Source of the DNA: Nocardioides sp. InS609-2
GTDB lineage: Bacteria; Actinomycetota; Actinomycetes; Propionibacteriales; Nocardioidaceae
Assembly (NCBI RefSeq): GCF_023208195.1
Contig: NZ_CP060034.1
Location: 2,046,001-2,110,000, forward strand
DNA: 64,000 nt
Direction: 5' to 3'
Position 1 is the stretch's first letter. The number at the start of each line of letters is the position of its first letter. The translations under genes were made by a program, and so were the position numbers. Below are positions 52,918 to 63,169 of the stretch, in pieces. The notes beneath the pieces were generated by a model. It saw nothing but the letters and a program-made list of their open reading frames with translations, was not told where the DNA came from and did not search any database.

Positions 52918-54191
52918 GTGGACTCCTGGGTCAGGGAAGCGCCCTCGACGACACCCAACGGCTCGGCGGCGATGTCGCGGCGCCACTGGGCGCCGGGGAA
53001 CGAGATGGAGGCGATGCCCTCGTAGGCCTTCGCGCGGGCGTCGGCCACGTCGGTGCCGGTCGCGGTGACGGCGAGCACCCGGCCACCGGCGGTGACGAGC
53101 GCGTCGTCGGTGCGCGACGTACCGGCGTGGATCACCTGGACGTCGGGCTCCCCCGCCAGCGTCTCGGTGCCGACGACGACGTCGCCCGCCGAGGACGACT
53201 GAGGGTAGCCGGCGCTCGCCATCACGACGGTCACCGCCGCCCCGTCGGCAAACTTCGGGGCGGGTGCCACGCCAAGGTGGCCGTCAGCAGCGGCCTTGAG
53301 CAGCGCGCCGAGCGGGGAGGTGAGCAACGCCAGCACCGGCTGGATGTCGGGGTCACCGAAGCGACAGTTGAACTCGATCACCCGCGGGCCGGCTGCGGTC
53401 AGCGCCAGGCCGACGTACAACGTGCCGACGAAGGGGGTGTCGCGGCGCACCATCTCGTCGAGGGTCGGCTGGACGACGGTGGCGAGCACGCGCTCGGCGA
53501 GGTCAGGCGGCGCCCACGGGAGCGGCGAGTAGGCGCCCATGCCGCCGGTGTTGGCGCCGAGGCCGCCGTCGAAGATGCGCTTGAAGTCCTGGGCGGGCTG
53601 GAGCGCCCGCGCGGTCGTGCCGTCACACACCGCGAAGAGCGAGACCTCGGGCCCGTCGAGGAACTCCTCGATGACCACTCGGTCGCACGAGAGGGCGTGG
53701 GCCAGGGCCTCGTCGCGATCGGTGGTGACGACGACGCCCTTGCCTGCTGCAAGCGCGTCGTCCTTGACGACGTACGGCGGGCTGAAGGCGTCGAGCGCGG
53801 CCTCGATCTCGTCGGCGCTGCTGCAGGAGTATGACGCTGCAGTGGGCACGCCGGCGGCGGCCATGACCTCCTTGGAGAACGCCTTGGAACCCTCGAGTCG
53901 GGCTGCTGCTTGCGACGGACCGAAGCAGGCGATGCCACGGCCGGTGACCGCGTCAGCGACGCCGGCGACCAGCGGCGCCTCTGGGCCGACGACCACCAGG
54001 TCGACCCCGAGTGTCTCGGCCAGGTCGGCCACAGCAGCACCGTCCATCGGGTCGACCTCGTGGAGGGTGGCCACCTCGGCGATGCCCGGGTTGCCGGGGG
54101 CTGCGTGCACCTCCGTGGTGCCGGGATCACGGGACAACGCGAGGGCGAGCGCGTGCTCGCGGCCGCCCGTGCCGATGACGAGGATCTTCAC
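52914..54191 (-). CDS. purD: phosphoribosylamine-glycine ligase (GAR synthetase)
   Basis: PurD joins glycine to phosphoribosylamine with ATP. The 425-residue ATP-grasp protein starts with VIGTGGREHALA and has GPEAPLVAGVAD near residue 72, LAAGKGVVV near 145, IEEFLDGPEVSLFA near 180 and the metal-binding EFNCRFGDPD near 280. It overlaps purB by 4 bp and begins 13 bp after purA, so purA-purD-purB are one operon. Confidence 0.97.
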   Translation of the reverse strand: MKILVIGTGGREHALALALSRDPGTTEVHAAPGNPGIAEVATLHEVDPMDGAAVADLAETLGVDLVVVGPEAPLVAGVADAVTGRGIACFGPSQAAARLEGSKAFSKEVMAAAGVPTAASYSCSSADEIEAALDAFSPPYVVKDDALAAGKGVVVTTDRDEALAHALSCDRVVIEEFLDGPEVSLFAVCDGTTARALQPAQDFKRIFDGGLGANTGGMGAYSPLPWAPPDLAERVLATVVQPTLDEMVRRDTPFVGTLYVGLALTAAGPRVIEFNCRFGDPDIQPVLALLTSPLGALLKAAADGHLGVAPAPKFADGAAVTVVMASAGYPQSSSAGDVVVGTETLAGEPDVQVIHAGTSRTDDALVTAGGRVLAVTATGTDVADARAKAYEGIASISFPGAQWRRDIAAEPLGVVEGASLTQEST

Positions 54192-54204
54192 TGGCTGACT
54201 CCGA

Positions 54205-55512
<1,308 letters not shown>

Positions 55513-55550
55513 TCATCGGATGGCATCTGGAAAGCACTCTGCAAACACAA

Positions 55551-55590
55551 AGGGCCCCGCCACAAGTTCCAACTTGTCCGCGGGGGCTCT
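55551..55590 (-). promoter_or_regulatory. terminator-like hairpin in the purA leader
   Basis: ACAAGTT (55562-55568) pairs with AACTTGT (55571-55577), and outside it a GC-rich stem pairs 55551-55560 with 55580-55590 (one bulged G). On the minus strand the stem is followed by TTTGTGTTTG, so it looks like an intrinsic terminator pointing at purA. No gene upstream reads in this direction (the neighbour is divergent), which suggests control of the purA leader rather than ending an upstream transcript. Confidence 0.6.
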
Positions 55591-55643
55591 TGCATCGCAA
55601 CGCTACCAAAGGGCGGTCGGGACAGCCGGGTAGTGTCCCGCCG

Positions 55644-56591
55644 GTGGACCCCCTCCTCGTGATCACCAACAGCGGCGCTGGCACGGCCGACCAGGAAGCA
55701 CTGGACCTGGCTCTCGCCATCCTCCGGGACGGTGCGTCGATCGAGGTCGCGTCCACGGCCAACCCCGGAGAGCTCGACGGTGTCCTGCACCGGGCCGGAT
55801 CCCGCCGGATCGTGGTGGCCGGCGGCGACGGCAGCCTGCACGCCGTGGTCTCGGCCCTGCACCGGCGCAACGACCTCACCGACAGCGTGCTCGCCCTGCT
55901 GCCCCTCGGCACCGGCAACGACTTCGCCCGCATCGCGGGCATCCCGATCGACATCGAGGCGGCGGCCCGGCTGGTGCTCGAGGGCGAGGTGCGACCGGTC
56001 GACCTGATCGTCGACGAGACCGGCGAGGTCGTGGTCAACAACGTGCACGTCGGCACCGGGGCCCAGGCCAGCCGCAAGGGCCACCGCTGGAAGAGGCGAC
56101 TGCACGCCGTGGGGATCGGCAAGGTCAACCTCGGCAAGGTCGGCTACCCGATCGGCACCGCGCTCGCGGCGTTCCACCCGCCCCAGCTGCGGGTGCGTGT
56201 CGAGGTCGACGGCGAGGTCGTCAACGACCTGGCCCACCCGGTACTGATGGTGGCGGTCGGTAACGGCGCCTTCATCGGCGGCGGCACCGAGCTCACGCCC
56301 GACGCCGACCCCGAGACGGGCACGGCCGAGGTGATGATCTCCCGCGCCGTACGCCCGATGGCCAAGCTCGGCTACGTGCTGGCCCTGCGCCGCGGCGAGC
56401 ACCATGAGCGCGATGACGTGCAGACGTTGCGGGGGACGACGATCACGGTCGCCGGTGAGCCGTTCTACGTCTCGGCCGACGGCGAGATCTACGGGCCGGA
56501 ACGGTCGCGCTCGTGGCGCGTCGAGCGGGCGGCGTACTCCATGGTGCTGCCGGCAGCAGGGCACGGGGTCGCCCCGGAGGACCAGCCCTAG
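55644..56591 (+). CDS. diacylglycerol/sphingosine kinase-family lipid kinase
   Basis: The 315-residue protein belongs to the DAGK family, which phosphorylates a lipid or similar substrate with ATP. It has VVAGGDGSLHAVV near residue 56 and LPLGTGNDFARIAG near 88 in the ATP-binding domain, and GNGAFIGGGTELTPDAD in the C-terminal domain near 210. GTG 55644 gives the normal N-terminus (LLVITNSGAG). It diverges from purA and its stop codon directly abuts the stop of the LuxR-type gene. Confidence 0.9.
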   Translation: MDPLLVITNSGAGTADQEALDLALAILRDGASIEVASTANPGELDGVLHRAGSRRIVVAGGDGSLHAVVSALHRRNDLTDSVLALLPLGTGNDFARIAGIPIDIEAAARLVLEGEVRPVDLIVDETGEVVVNNVHVGTGAQASRKGHRWKRRLHAVGIGKVNLGKVGYPIGTALAAFHPPQLRVRVEVDGEVVNDLAHPVLMVAVGNGAFIGGGTELTPDADPETGTAEVMISRAVRPMAKLGYVLALRRGEHHERDDVQTLRGTTITVAGEPFYVSADGEIYGPERSRSWRVERAAYSMVLPAAGHGVAPEDQP

Positions 56592-57569
56592 TTAGATCCA
56601 GCCGCGGCGGACGGCCTCGACGCCGGCCGCGAAGCGCGTATCGACGCCCAGGTCGCTCATCAGCGCGTGGATGCGGCGCCGGATCGTGCGCAGGCTCATG
56701 CCCAGCGTGCGCGCGATCTGCTCGTCCTTCGACCCCGCGGCCAGCTGGGTGAGCAGCAGCCGCCTGAGGTCGGGGCGCGCGTCGCCCGTGTCGAGATGGG
56801 GTACGGCGGCGGCGGAGTCCCACAGCGCGTCGAAGTAGGCGACCAGCATCTCGACCAGCCCTTGTTGCCGGATGACCAGCCGGCGGTCGTTGGCCACGCC
56901 GGGCGGGTCGGGCAGCATCGCGCGGGCGGCGCCGACGATGGCGAGCCGGGTGTGCACCTCGGGTACGACGCGGATCTGCTCACCGGCGCGTGCGCGGCCG
57001 ACCAGCACGTCGGGGGCTTCCTCGAGCGCCCGGGCCGGGTAGATCGCGCGGACCACGCGGCCGGCGCGCACCGCGCTCATCGTGGCCTGGAACATCATCG
57101 ACTCGCTCGACATCCGCCACTGGTCGGGCCGGAGGAACAGCACTTCCCCCGACGTCTCCTCGATCCACCGCACCAGGGTCTGCGGCACGTTGCCGCCGGT
57201 GAAGACCTCGCCGTCGATGGCCAGCGAGTCGGCGGCCTCCTGGACCTGGGAGGCGCCCTCGCCGAGGAACGGCACCGCGCGCGACAGGGCTTCGAGGCGG
57301 CTCGCCGTCGCCTGGGCCGTGCGGCTCTCCTTGGCCACCATCAGCCCGAGCGACTCGGCCGGCGACGCGACGTACAGGACGTCGTTCTCGATGCGTACGA
57401 CGCCCGACGAGATCATGGCGGCGAGCTCGGCCAGCAGCTCCTCGCGGGTGCGCATCAGGCTCCGGGCGACGTCGTCGACGGGCGTGCCGCGGGCGGCGTA
57501 GACCTGCCGGTAGAGGCGGTCGACGGCGGGCGGGATCCCGAGGGCCGCCGCCACGGGGCGCATGGGCAT
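56592..57569 (-). CDS. LuxR-type HTH transcriptional regulator with TrmB-like N-terminus
   Basis: The 325-residue regulator has an N-terminal winged-helix-like part (residues 10-75), a middle domain with RPDQWRMSSESMMFQATMSAVRAGRVVRAIYP resembling a phospholipase-like sensor found in actinobacterial regulators, and a C-terminal LuxR HTH (LAAGSKDEQIARTLGMSLRTIRRRIHALM, residues about 275-303). ATG 57569 has no ribosome binding site and an inverted repeat 2 bp upstream. Ligand and target genes are unknown. Confidence 0.85.
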   Translation of the reverse strand: MPMRPVAAALGIPPAVDRLYRQVYAARGTPVDDVARSLMRTREELLAELAAMISSGVVRIENDVLYVASPAESLGLMVAKESRTAQATASRLEALSRAVPFLGEGASQVQEAADSLAIDGEVFTGGNVPQTLVRWIEETSGEVLFLRPDQWRMSSESMMFQATMSAVRAGRVVRAIYPARALEEAPDVLVGRARAGEQIRVVPEVHTRLAIVGAARAMLPDPPGVANDRRLVIRQQGLVEMLVAYFDALWDSAAAVPHLDTGDARPDLRRLLLTQLAAGSKDEQIARTLGMSLRTIRRRIHALMSDLGVDTRFAAGVEAVRRGWI

Positions 57570-57570
57570 G

Positions 57571-57588
57571 GTGGCAGGTTAATGCCAC
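57571..57588. promoter_or_regulatory. inverted repeat at the LuxR-type gene start
   Basis: GTGGCA (57571-57576) and TGCCAC (57583-57588) form a perfect 6-bp inverted repeat around GGTTAA, immediately before the ATG at 57569. On the minus strand TTAACC here could be a -10 element of a leaderless transcript. It may be an autoregulatory site. Confidence 0.4.
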
Positions 57589-57808
57589 TGGCCATTTGGA
57601 GCCACATGCCGCACGAACCCGCCTGACACACTCGGCAATGAATGTGCCGACGAGCGGATCGGGGGACTCGACTCGTCGACCACAATCGCGGGGCGTCGGG
57701 ATCGTCGCAGGGGATCGATTCCGACGCCCTACCCATATCCCGGCAACCATTCCCAGGTAGCGTGACCGCCCGATCATCTGCACACGATCCGGGAGGGGCC
57801 CACCACCG

Positions 57809-59518
57809 ATGGCACGAGGCAAGAGTCAGTCCGAGCCCGTCGACTGGGTGACCCGCGCCGCGGACGACGCGATCCGGCACGCCGGCGAGGGCAACCTCGT
57901 CACGGTCGCCTCCGGCGCCTCGCCGTCCGGCCCCATCCACCTGGGCAACCTGCGCGAGTTCCTGACCCCGCACTTCGTCGCCGAGGAACTGCGCCGGCGC
58001 GGTATCGCGGTGCGCCACCTGCACAGCTGGGACGACTACGACCGGTTCCGCAAGGTGCCGCAGGGCGTCGACGGCTCGTGGTCCGAGCACATCGGCCGGC
58101 CGCTCTCCGCTGTGCCGGACCCGTGGGGCTGCCACGAGTCGTGGGCCGAGCACTTCAAGGCTCCGCTGCGCGAGGCGCTGGTCGAGCTGGGCGTCGAGAT
58201 GGACGAGATCAGCCAGACGCAGATGTACTCCGCGGGCACCTACCGCGAGCAGATCCTGCTCGCCGTACGCCGCCGAGACGAGATCGAGGACGTGCTGGCC
58301 GGGCACCGCACGAAGGCCTCGGCCGCAGCGTCGGCCGAGTCCGACGAGGAGGCCTCGGCGCTGGCCGACTCGGTCGCCAACGAGGACGAGTCGACCGGCT
58401 CGGGCGACCTGGCCCGGTTCCCGTTCAAGCCGTGGTGCGCCGAGTGCGGGCGCGACACCACCACCGTGACGTCGTACGACGACGAGACGACCGATCTCGC
58501 CTACACCTGCGACGTGTGCGGCCACACTGGCAGCACCAACCTCACACACGAGGACGGCGGCAAGCTGGTCTGGAAGGTCGACTGGCCGATGCGGTGGGCC
58601 TTCGAGAAGGTCGACTTCGAGCCGGCCGGTCTCGACCACATGACCCCCGGATCGTCGTACACCGTCGGCCAGGAGCTGGTCGGCACGATCTTCGGCTGGC
58701 GGGCGCCGTCGCGGGTCACCTACGCGTTCGTCGGCTTCGCGGGCGTGCAGAAGATGTCGTCGTCCGCCGGGGGCGTGCCCACCGCCGCCGACGCACTGCG
58801 GGTGCTCGAGGCGCCGATCGTGCGCTGGCTCTACGTCCGCCGGCAGCCCAAGCAGGCGTTCACCATCGACTTCGGGCCCGAGGTCGTCAGGTTGTACGAC
58901 GAGTGGGACGCGCTCGGTCGCAAGGCCGGCGACCCGGCCAAGCGCGACCTCGCGGTGCTGGCATGGGAACGGGCCTCCATGACCGCGGCAGCCGGCGCGC
59001 TGCCGACCCCGCAGGTCGTGGTGCCGTTCCGCACTCTGTCGTCGGTCGCGGACGTGACCGCAGGCTCGGCCGACCTCATCAGCGCCGTCATCTCGCACGT
59101 CGGCCACGAGCACGACTCGGTCGACGACCTCGAGCCCCGGCTGGCGAAGGCGATGCAGTGGACCGCCGAGTTCGTGCCCGACGAGGATCGCACGATCGTG
59201 CGCGACGCGCCCGACGCCGAACGGCTCGCCGCGCTGTCGGAGGACGAGGAGCTGTGGCTGCGGATCTTCCTCGACCGGCTGCCGGCCTCGATGGGTCTCG
59301 ACGAGGTCACGTCGGTCGTCTACGGCACGCCCAAGGTCGCCCGCGGGCTCGGTTTCGACGACGCACCGACCGACCAGGTGAAGAGTGACCAGAAGGACTT
59401 CTTCCGGCTGCTCTACAACCTGTTCGTCGGCAAGGACCGCGGCCCCCGGCTGCCCACGCTGGTCGTCGCGCTCGGCATGGAACGCGTGCGTGAGCTGCTG
59501 GGGGCCGGCCAGCCCTAG
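57809..59518 (+). CDS. lysS: class I lysyl-tRNA synthetase
   Basis: This 569-residue enzyme charges tRNA-Lys and is of the archaeal-type class I form rather than class II. The HIGH-type motif is PSGPIHLGNLRE near residue 42, KMSKS appears as VQKMSSSAG near 312, and two CxxC pairs lie near 210-235 as a zinc site. ATG 57809 is preceded by GGGAGG. The 239-bp gap upstream holds no gene. The tRNA-Lys in this window would be its substrate. Confidence 0.94.
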   Translation: MARGKSQSEPVDWVTRAADDAIRHAGEGNLVTVASGASPSGPIHLGNLREFLTPHFVAEELRRRGIAVRHLHSWDDYDRFRKVPQGVDGSWSEHIGRPLSAVPDPWGCHESWAEHFKAPLREALVELGVEMDEISQTQMYSAGTYREQILLAVRRRDEIEDVLAGHRTKASAAASAESDEEASALADSVANEDESTGSGDLARFPFKPWCAECGRDTTTVTSYDDETTDLAYTCDVCGHTGSTNLTHEDGGKLVWKVDWPMRWAFEKVDFEPAGLDHMTPGSSYTVGQELVGTIFGWRAPSRVTYAFVGFAGVQKMSSSAGGVPTAADALRVLEAPIVRWLYVRRQPKQAFTIDFGPEVVRLYDEWDALGRKAGDPAKRDLAVLAWERASMTAAAGALPTPQVVVPFRTLSSVADVTAGSADLISAVISHVGHEHDSVDDLEPRLAKAMQWTAEFVPDEDRTIVRDAPDAERLAALSEDEELWLRIFLDRLPASMGLDEVTSVVYGTPKVARGLGFDDAPTDQVKSDQKDFFRLLYNLFVGKDRGPRLPTLVVALGMERVRELLGAGQP

Positions 59519-59528
59519 CTGGCCTGCC

Positions 59529-59942
59529 TCAGCCGAGCAGCGCGGCGTACGCCGTGGGGCTTGAGTCGCGCAGGAACTCGGAGCAGCGCTCCCACTCGTC
59601 GGCCTCGCCGATGGCGCGTGCAGACGAGGCCAGGAGGGCCAGCGCGCGCAGGAAACCGCGGTTGGGCTCGTGCTCCCACGGCACCGGGCCGTGGCCCTTC
59701 CAGCCGTTGCGGCGCAGCATGTCGAGCGAGCGGTGGTAGCCCACGCGGGCGTAGGCGTAGACGGTCACGTCGTCGGCGCCCTGCTCCTGCGCCTGCCCCG
59801 CGAGGGCGGCCCAGGCGACGGGCGACGCCGGGTGCCGGCGTACGACGTCGATCGGGGCGTCACCGCGGTCGACCTCGGCGGCGGCCGGGTCGACCGGCAG
59901 GTGGGTGGGGGGCGGGCCGGCCATCAGGTCCAGGTGGTTCAT
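59529..59942 (-). CDS. DUF3151 protein
   Basis: The 137-residue protein starts MNHLDLMAGPPPTHLP and shows the actinobacterial DUF3151 pattern: VRRHPASPVAWAALA near residue 34, AYARVGYHRSLDMLRRNGWKG near 65 and PNRGFLRALALLASSARAIGE near 93. It is a soluble helical (TPR-like) protein of unknown function, common next to fba in actinobacteria. Longer frames upstream are antisense to the MFS gene and are rejected. Confidence 0.88.
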   Translation of the reverse strand: MNHLDLMAGPPPTHLPVDPAAAEVDRGDAPIDVVRRHPASPVAWAALAGQAQEQGADDVTVYAYARVGYHRSLDMLRRNGWKGHGPVPWEHEPNRGFLRALALLASSARAIGEADEWERCSEFLRDSSPTAYAALLG

Positions 59943-59999
59943 GAAGGTCACACTAGTGCGCGGGGAATCGGTGTCGGCGGCGCGTGGTTGAGTGCCCAC

Positions 60000-61478
60000 A
60001 TGACCGAAGCCAGCACACAGTCCCCCGTCGAGACGAGCGAGAGCCCGTGGCCGGCGCTGTTCGCGCTCTGCCTGGGATTCTTCATGATCCTGGTCGACAC
60101 CACGATCGTCTCGGTCGCGACGCCGGCGATCATCGACGACCTCAACGCTCCGGTGAACTCCGTGGTGTGGGTGACCAGTGCCTATCTGCTGGCCTACGCC
60201 GTGCCGGTGCTCATCACGGGCCGGCTGGGCGACCGCTTCGGTCCGCGCCGGCTCTACCTCATCGGGCTGGTGGTGTTCACGGCCGCGTCGCTGTGGTGCG
60301 GCCTGACCAACTCGATCGAGGGCCTGATCGTGGCCCGGGTGTTCCAGGGCTTCGGCGCCTCGATGATGACGCCGCAGACGATGGCGATCATCACCCGCGT
60401 CTTCCCGCGCGACAACCGCGGCCGGGCCATGTCGCTGTGGGGTGCGACCGCCGGTGTGGCCACCCTGGTGGGCCCGATCCTCGGCGGCGTGCTCGTCGAC
60501 TCTCTCGGCTGGGAGTGGATCTTCTTCGTCAACGTGCCGGTCGGCCTGATCGCCTTCGGGCTGGCGCTGCGGCTGGTGCCGAGGCTCGAGACGCACGCCC
60601 ACAAGTTTGACTGGCTCGGTGTCGCGCTCAGCGGCGCCGGCATGTTCCTGCTGGTGTTCGGCATCCAGGACGCCCACCAGTACGACTGGTCAACCATCAC
60701 CGGGCCCATCACCGTCTGGCGGCTGATCGTCGTCGGCATGATCGTCCTGGTCGCCTTCGTGTGGTGGCAGGCCCGCAACCAGCGCGAGCCGCTGATGCCG
60801 CTCGGGCTGTTCACCGACCGCAACTTCTCGCTGGCCAACCTCGGCATCGCCACCGTCAGCTTCGCCTTCACCGCGATGGGCTTCCCGCTGATGCTGTGGG
60901 CCCAGGTGGTGCGCGGCTACTCCCCCACCGAGTCGGGTCTGCTGCTCGTGCCGATGGCCCTGGTGTCGATCGCGCTCGCGCCATGGGTGGGCAACCTCAG
61001 CGACCGGGTGCACCCGCGCATCCTCACCGTCGCGGGCTTCCTCCTCCTGATGGCCGCGATGATGCTGCTCTCGTGGTTCATGGCGCCCGACGCGGCCCTG
61101 TGGAAGATCCTGCTCGCGCTGGCCGTCCTCGGCGCCGGCAGCTCGTTCCTCTGGGCGCCGCTGAGCACCACCGCCAACCGCAACCTCCCGATCCAGCAGG
61201 CCGGTGCGGGCGCGGGGGTCTACAACGCCAACCGCCTGGTGGGTGCCGTCCTGGGGTCCGCCGCGATCGCCGTACTCATCGACGCCCGGCTGGCCGCCAA
61301 CGGCCTCGGCGCGACCGGCGGCGAACCCTCCGCCGCCGGCGAGCTGCCCGCCCGACTCGCCACGTCGTTCAGCGATGCGATGTCGCAGTCGCTGCTGCTC
61401 GTGCCGGTCGTGCTCGCCCTCGGGCTGCTGGCCGTGGTGTTCTTCGAGCGCCCGCGGCACTTCGCGCCGCAGGGCTGA
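60000..61478 (+). CDS. DHA2-family MFS efflux transporter
   Basis: The 492-residue protein has about fourteen membrane segments, the motif D1 LVDTTIVSVATPAI near residue 36, motif A GRLGDRFGPRRLYL near 75 and motif C ATAGVATLVGPILGG near 160. It exports drugs or metabolites with protons. ATG 60000 lies 57 bp from the divergent DUF3151 start. No regulator is adjacent. It converges on fba across a hairpin. Confidence 0.93.
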   Translation: MTEASTQSPVETSESPWPALFALCLGFFMILVDTTIVSVATPAIIDDLNAPVNSVVWVTSAYLLAYAVPVLITGRLGDRFGPRRLYLIGLVVFTAASLWCGLTNSIEGLIVARVFQGFGASMMTPQTMAIITRVFPRDNRGRAMSLWGATAGVATLVGPILGGVLVDSLGWEWIFFVNVPVGLIAFGLALRLVPRLETHAHKFDWLGVALSGAGMFLLVFGIQDAHQYDWSTITGPITVWRLIVVGMIVLVAFVWWQARNQREPLMPLGLFTDRNFSLANLGIATVSFAFTAMGFPLMLWAQVVRGYSPTESGLLLVPMALVSIALAPWVGNLSDRVHPRILTVAGFLLLMAAMMLLSWFMAPDAALWKILLALAVLGAGSSFLWAPLSTTANRNLPIQQAGAGAGVYNANRLVGAVLGSAAIAVLIDARLAANGLGATGGEPSAAGELPARLATSFSDAMSQSLLLVPVVLALGLLAVVFFERPRHFAPQG

Positions 61479-61540
61479 GGGCTCGGGCCACCGACCTCTC
61501 GCTGGGCGACCCCCGCGCGCCGGCCCCACCGCTTGTAGCC

Positions 61541-61563
61541 CACCGCGCGTTACATGCGCGGTG
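61541..61563. terminator. hairpin between convergent MFS and fba genes
   Basis: CACCGCGC (61541-61548) pairs with GCGCGGTG (61556-61563) around a 7-nt loop. It lies 13 bp after the end of fba and 62 bp after the MFS gene and can end both transcripts. Confidence 0.65.
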
Positions 61564-61575
61564 AGGCGGCAGCGG

Positions 61576-62610
61576 TCAGGCGCCGAGGGTGGTGCCGGCG
61601 GAGCGCAGGTTCTCGCAGGCCTCCACGATGCGGGCGGCCATGCCGGCCTCGCCGGCTTTGCCCCAGGCGCGAGGGTCGTAGACCTTCTTGTTGCCCACCT
61701 CGCCGTCGACCTTGAGCACGCCGTCGTAGTTGGCGAACATGTGGGCGGCGACCGGGCGGGTGAAGGCGTACTGGGTGTCGGTGTCGACGTTCATCTTGAT
61801 CACGCCGTAGTCGACGGCGGCGGAGATCTCCTCGGCGGTCGAGCCCGAACCACCGTGGAAGACCAGGTCGAAGGGCTTGGCGCCGGCGTCGAGGCCGAGC
61901 TTGCCGGCCACGGCCTCCTGGCAGTCCTTGAGGATCTCGGGGCGGAGCTTGACGTTGCCGGGCTTGTAGACACCGTGCACGTTGCCGAACGTCAGGGCCG
62001 CCATGTAGCGCCCGTTGTCACCGTTGCCGAGCGCCTCGACGGTGGCCAGCGCGTCCTCCGGGGTGGTGTACAGCTGGTCGTTGATCTCGTTGGCCACTCC
62101 GTCTTCCTCGCCACCCACGACACCGATCTCGACCTCGAGGATGATGTGCGCCGCCGCGCACTTGGCGAGCAGCTCCTGCGCGATCTGGAGGTTCTCGTCG
62201 AGCGGCACGGCCGAGCCGTCCCACATGTGCGACTGGAAGAGCGGCGCCTCGCCGCGCGCAACTCGCTCGACCGAGATGTCGATCAGCGGGCGCACGAAAC
62301 CGTCGAGCTTGTCCTTGGGACAGTGGTCGGTGTGCAGCGCGATGTTGACCGGGTAGTTCTTGGCCACCTCGGCGGCGTACGCCGCGAAGGCCACGGAGCC
62401 GGTGACCATGTGCTTCACGCCGGGGCCGGACAGGTACTCCGCGCCGCCGGTCGAGACCTGGATGATGCCGTCGGACCCGGCATCGGCGAAGCCCTGCAGC
62501 GCGGCGTTCAGCGTCTGCGAGGACGACACGTTGATGGCCGGGTAGGCGAACGAGCGGGCCTTGGCCGCATCGAGCATCTCGGCGTAGCGCTCGGGGGTGG
62601 CGATGGGCAT
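61576..62610 (-). CDS. fba: class II fructose-bisphosphate aldolase
   Basis: The 344-residue zinc aldolase splits fructose 1,6-bisphosphate in glycolysis and makes it in gluconeogenesis. The zinc histidines are in ALHTDHCPKDK near residue 95 and in VHGVYKPGN and FHGGSGS further on, and the family start MPIATPERYAEMLD is present. Length fits actinobacterial Fba. It starts at ATG 62610 and is transcribed alone. Confidence 0.97.
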   Translation of the reverse strand: MPIATPERYAEMLDAAKARSFAYPAINVSSSQTLNAALQGFADAGSDGIIQVSTGGAEYLSGPGVKHMVTGSVAFAAYAAEVAKNYPVNIALHTDHCPKDKLDGFVRPLIDISVERVARGEAPLFQSHMWDGSAVPLDENLQIAQELLAKCAAAHIILEVEIGVVGGEEDGVANEINDQLYTTPEDALATVEALGNGDNGRYMAALTFGNVHGVYKPGNVKLRPEILKDCQEAVAGKLGLDAGAKPFDLVFHGGSGSTAEEISAAVDYGVIKMNVDTDTQYAFTRPVAAHMFANYDGVLKVDGEVGNKKVYDPRAWGKAGEAGMAARIVEACENLRSAGTTLGA

Positions 62611-62744
62611 CGGGAGCTCCTCGAAGTCAGGCGAAAACGTCTGCTGGGCGTCGTTTCAACCCTAGTGGCTACCCGCGGGTCGGCTCCGGCTGGCTAAGGT
62701 CGAGCCAGCACGCGAGGCGCGCTCGCGTCCGATCGGGGGATCAC

Positions 62745-63119
62745 ATGAACGACGACCAGCCGGAGATCATCACCCAGGGCAGCGTCGACACGTACGGCGA
62801 CGTTGCCCAGCGCCAGCGGTTCAACGCCTTCCTCGCCCTGGCGCTCGGCGTCCTGGGTGCCCTCGGCGGCGGCGTCGTCGGTACGGCGGCGCAGTGGCTC
62901 GTATACGCCTCGGACAGCTCCAGCTACCCGAATGACCTCTTCACGATCGTGATGGGCGGCGTGCCCGTGCTGATCGGTGCCGCGGCGCTCGTGCTCGGCC
63001 TGCAGGCGGCCGCCCTGCGCGACCCGCTCAACGCCCCGATCGGCAAGGTCGGGGCCGTGCTCGGCGCGGTGGCCGTCGTCGGCGGAGTGCTGTACGCGAT
63101 CGCCCTACTGCACCAGTAG
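62745..63119 (+). CDS. small membrane protein, three helices
   Basis: The 124-residue protein has three hydrophobic segments (about residues 28-50, 62-85 and 98-120) after a short acidic start (NDDQPEIITQGSVDTYG). I recognise no motif. It has a GGGGGA ribosome binding site before ATG 62745 and lies 50 bp before the next gene in the same direction, with which it may be transcribed. Confidence 0.7.
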   Translation: MNDDQPEIITQGSVDTYGDVAQRQRFNAFLALALGVLGALGGGVVGTAAQWLVYASDSSSYPNDLFTIVMGGVPVLIGAAALVLGLQAAALRDPLNAPIGKVGAVLGAVAVVGGVLYAIALLHQ

Positions 63120-63169
63120 CGACCCTCCGGGCGTGACAACCGTTCCTCGTCCGGTTCCGTAGGAGAGGT

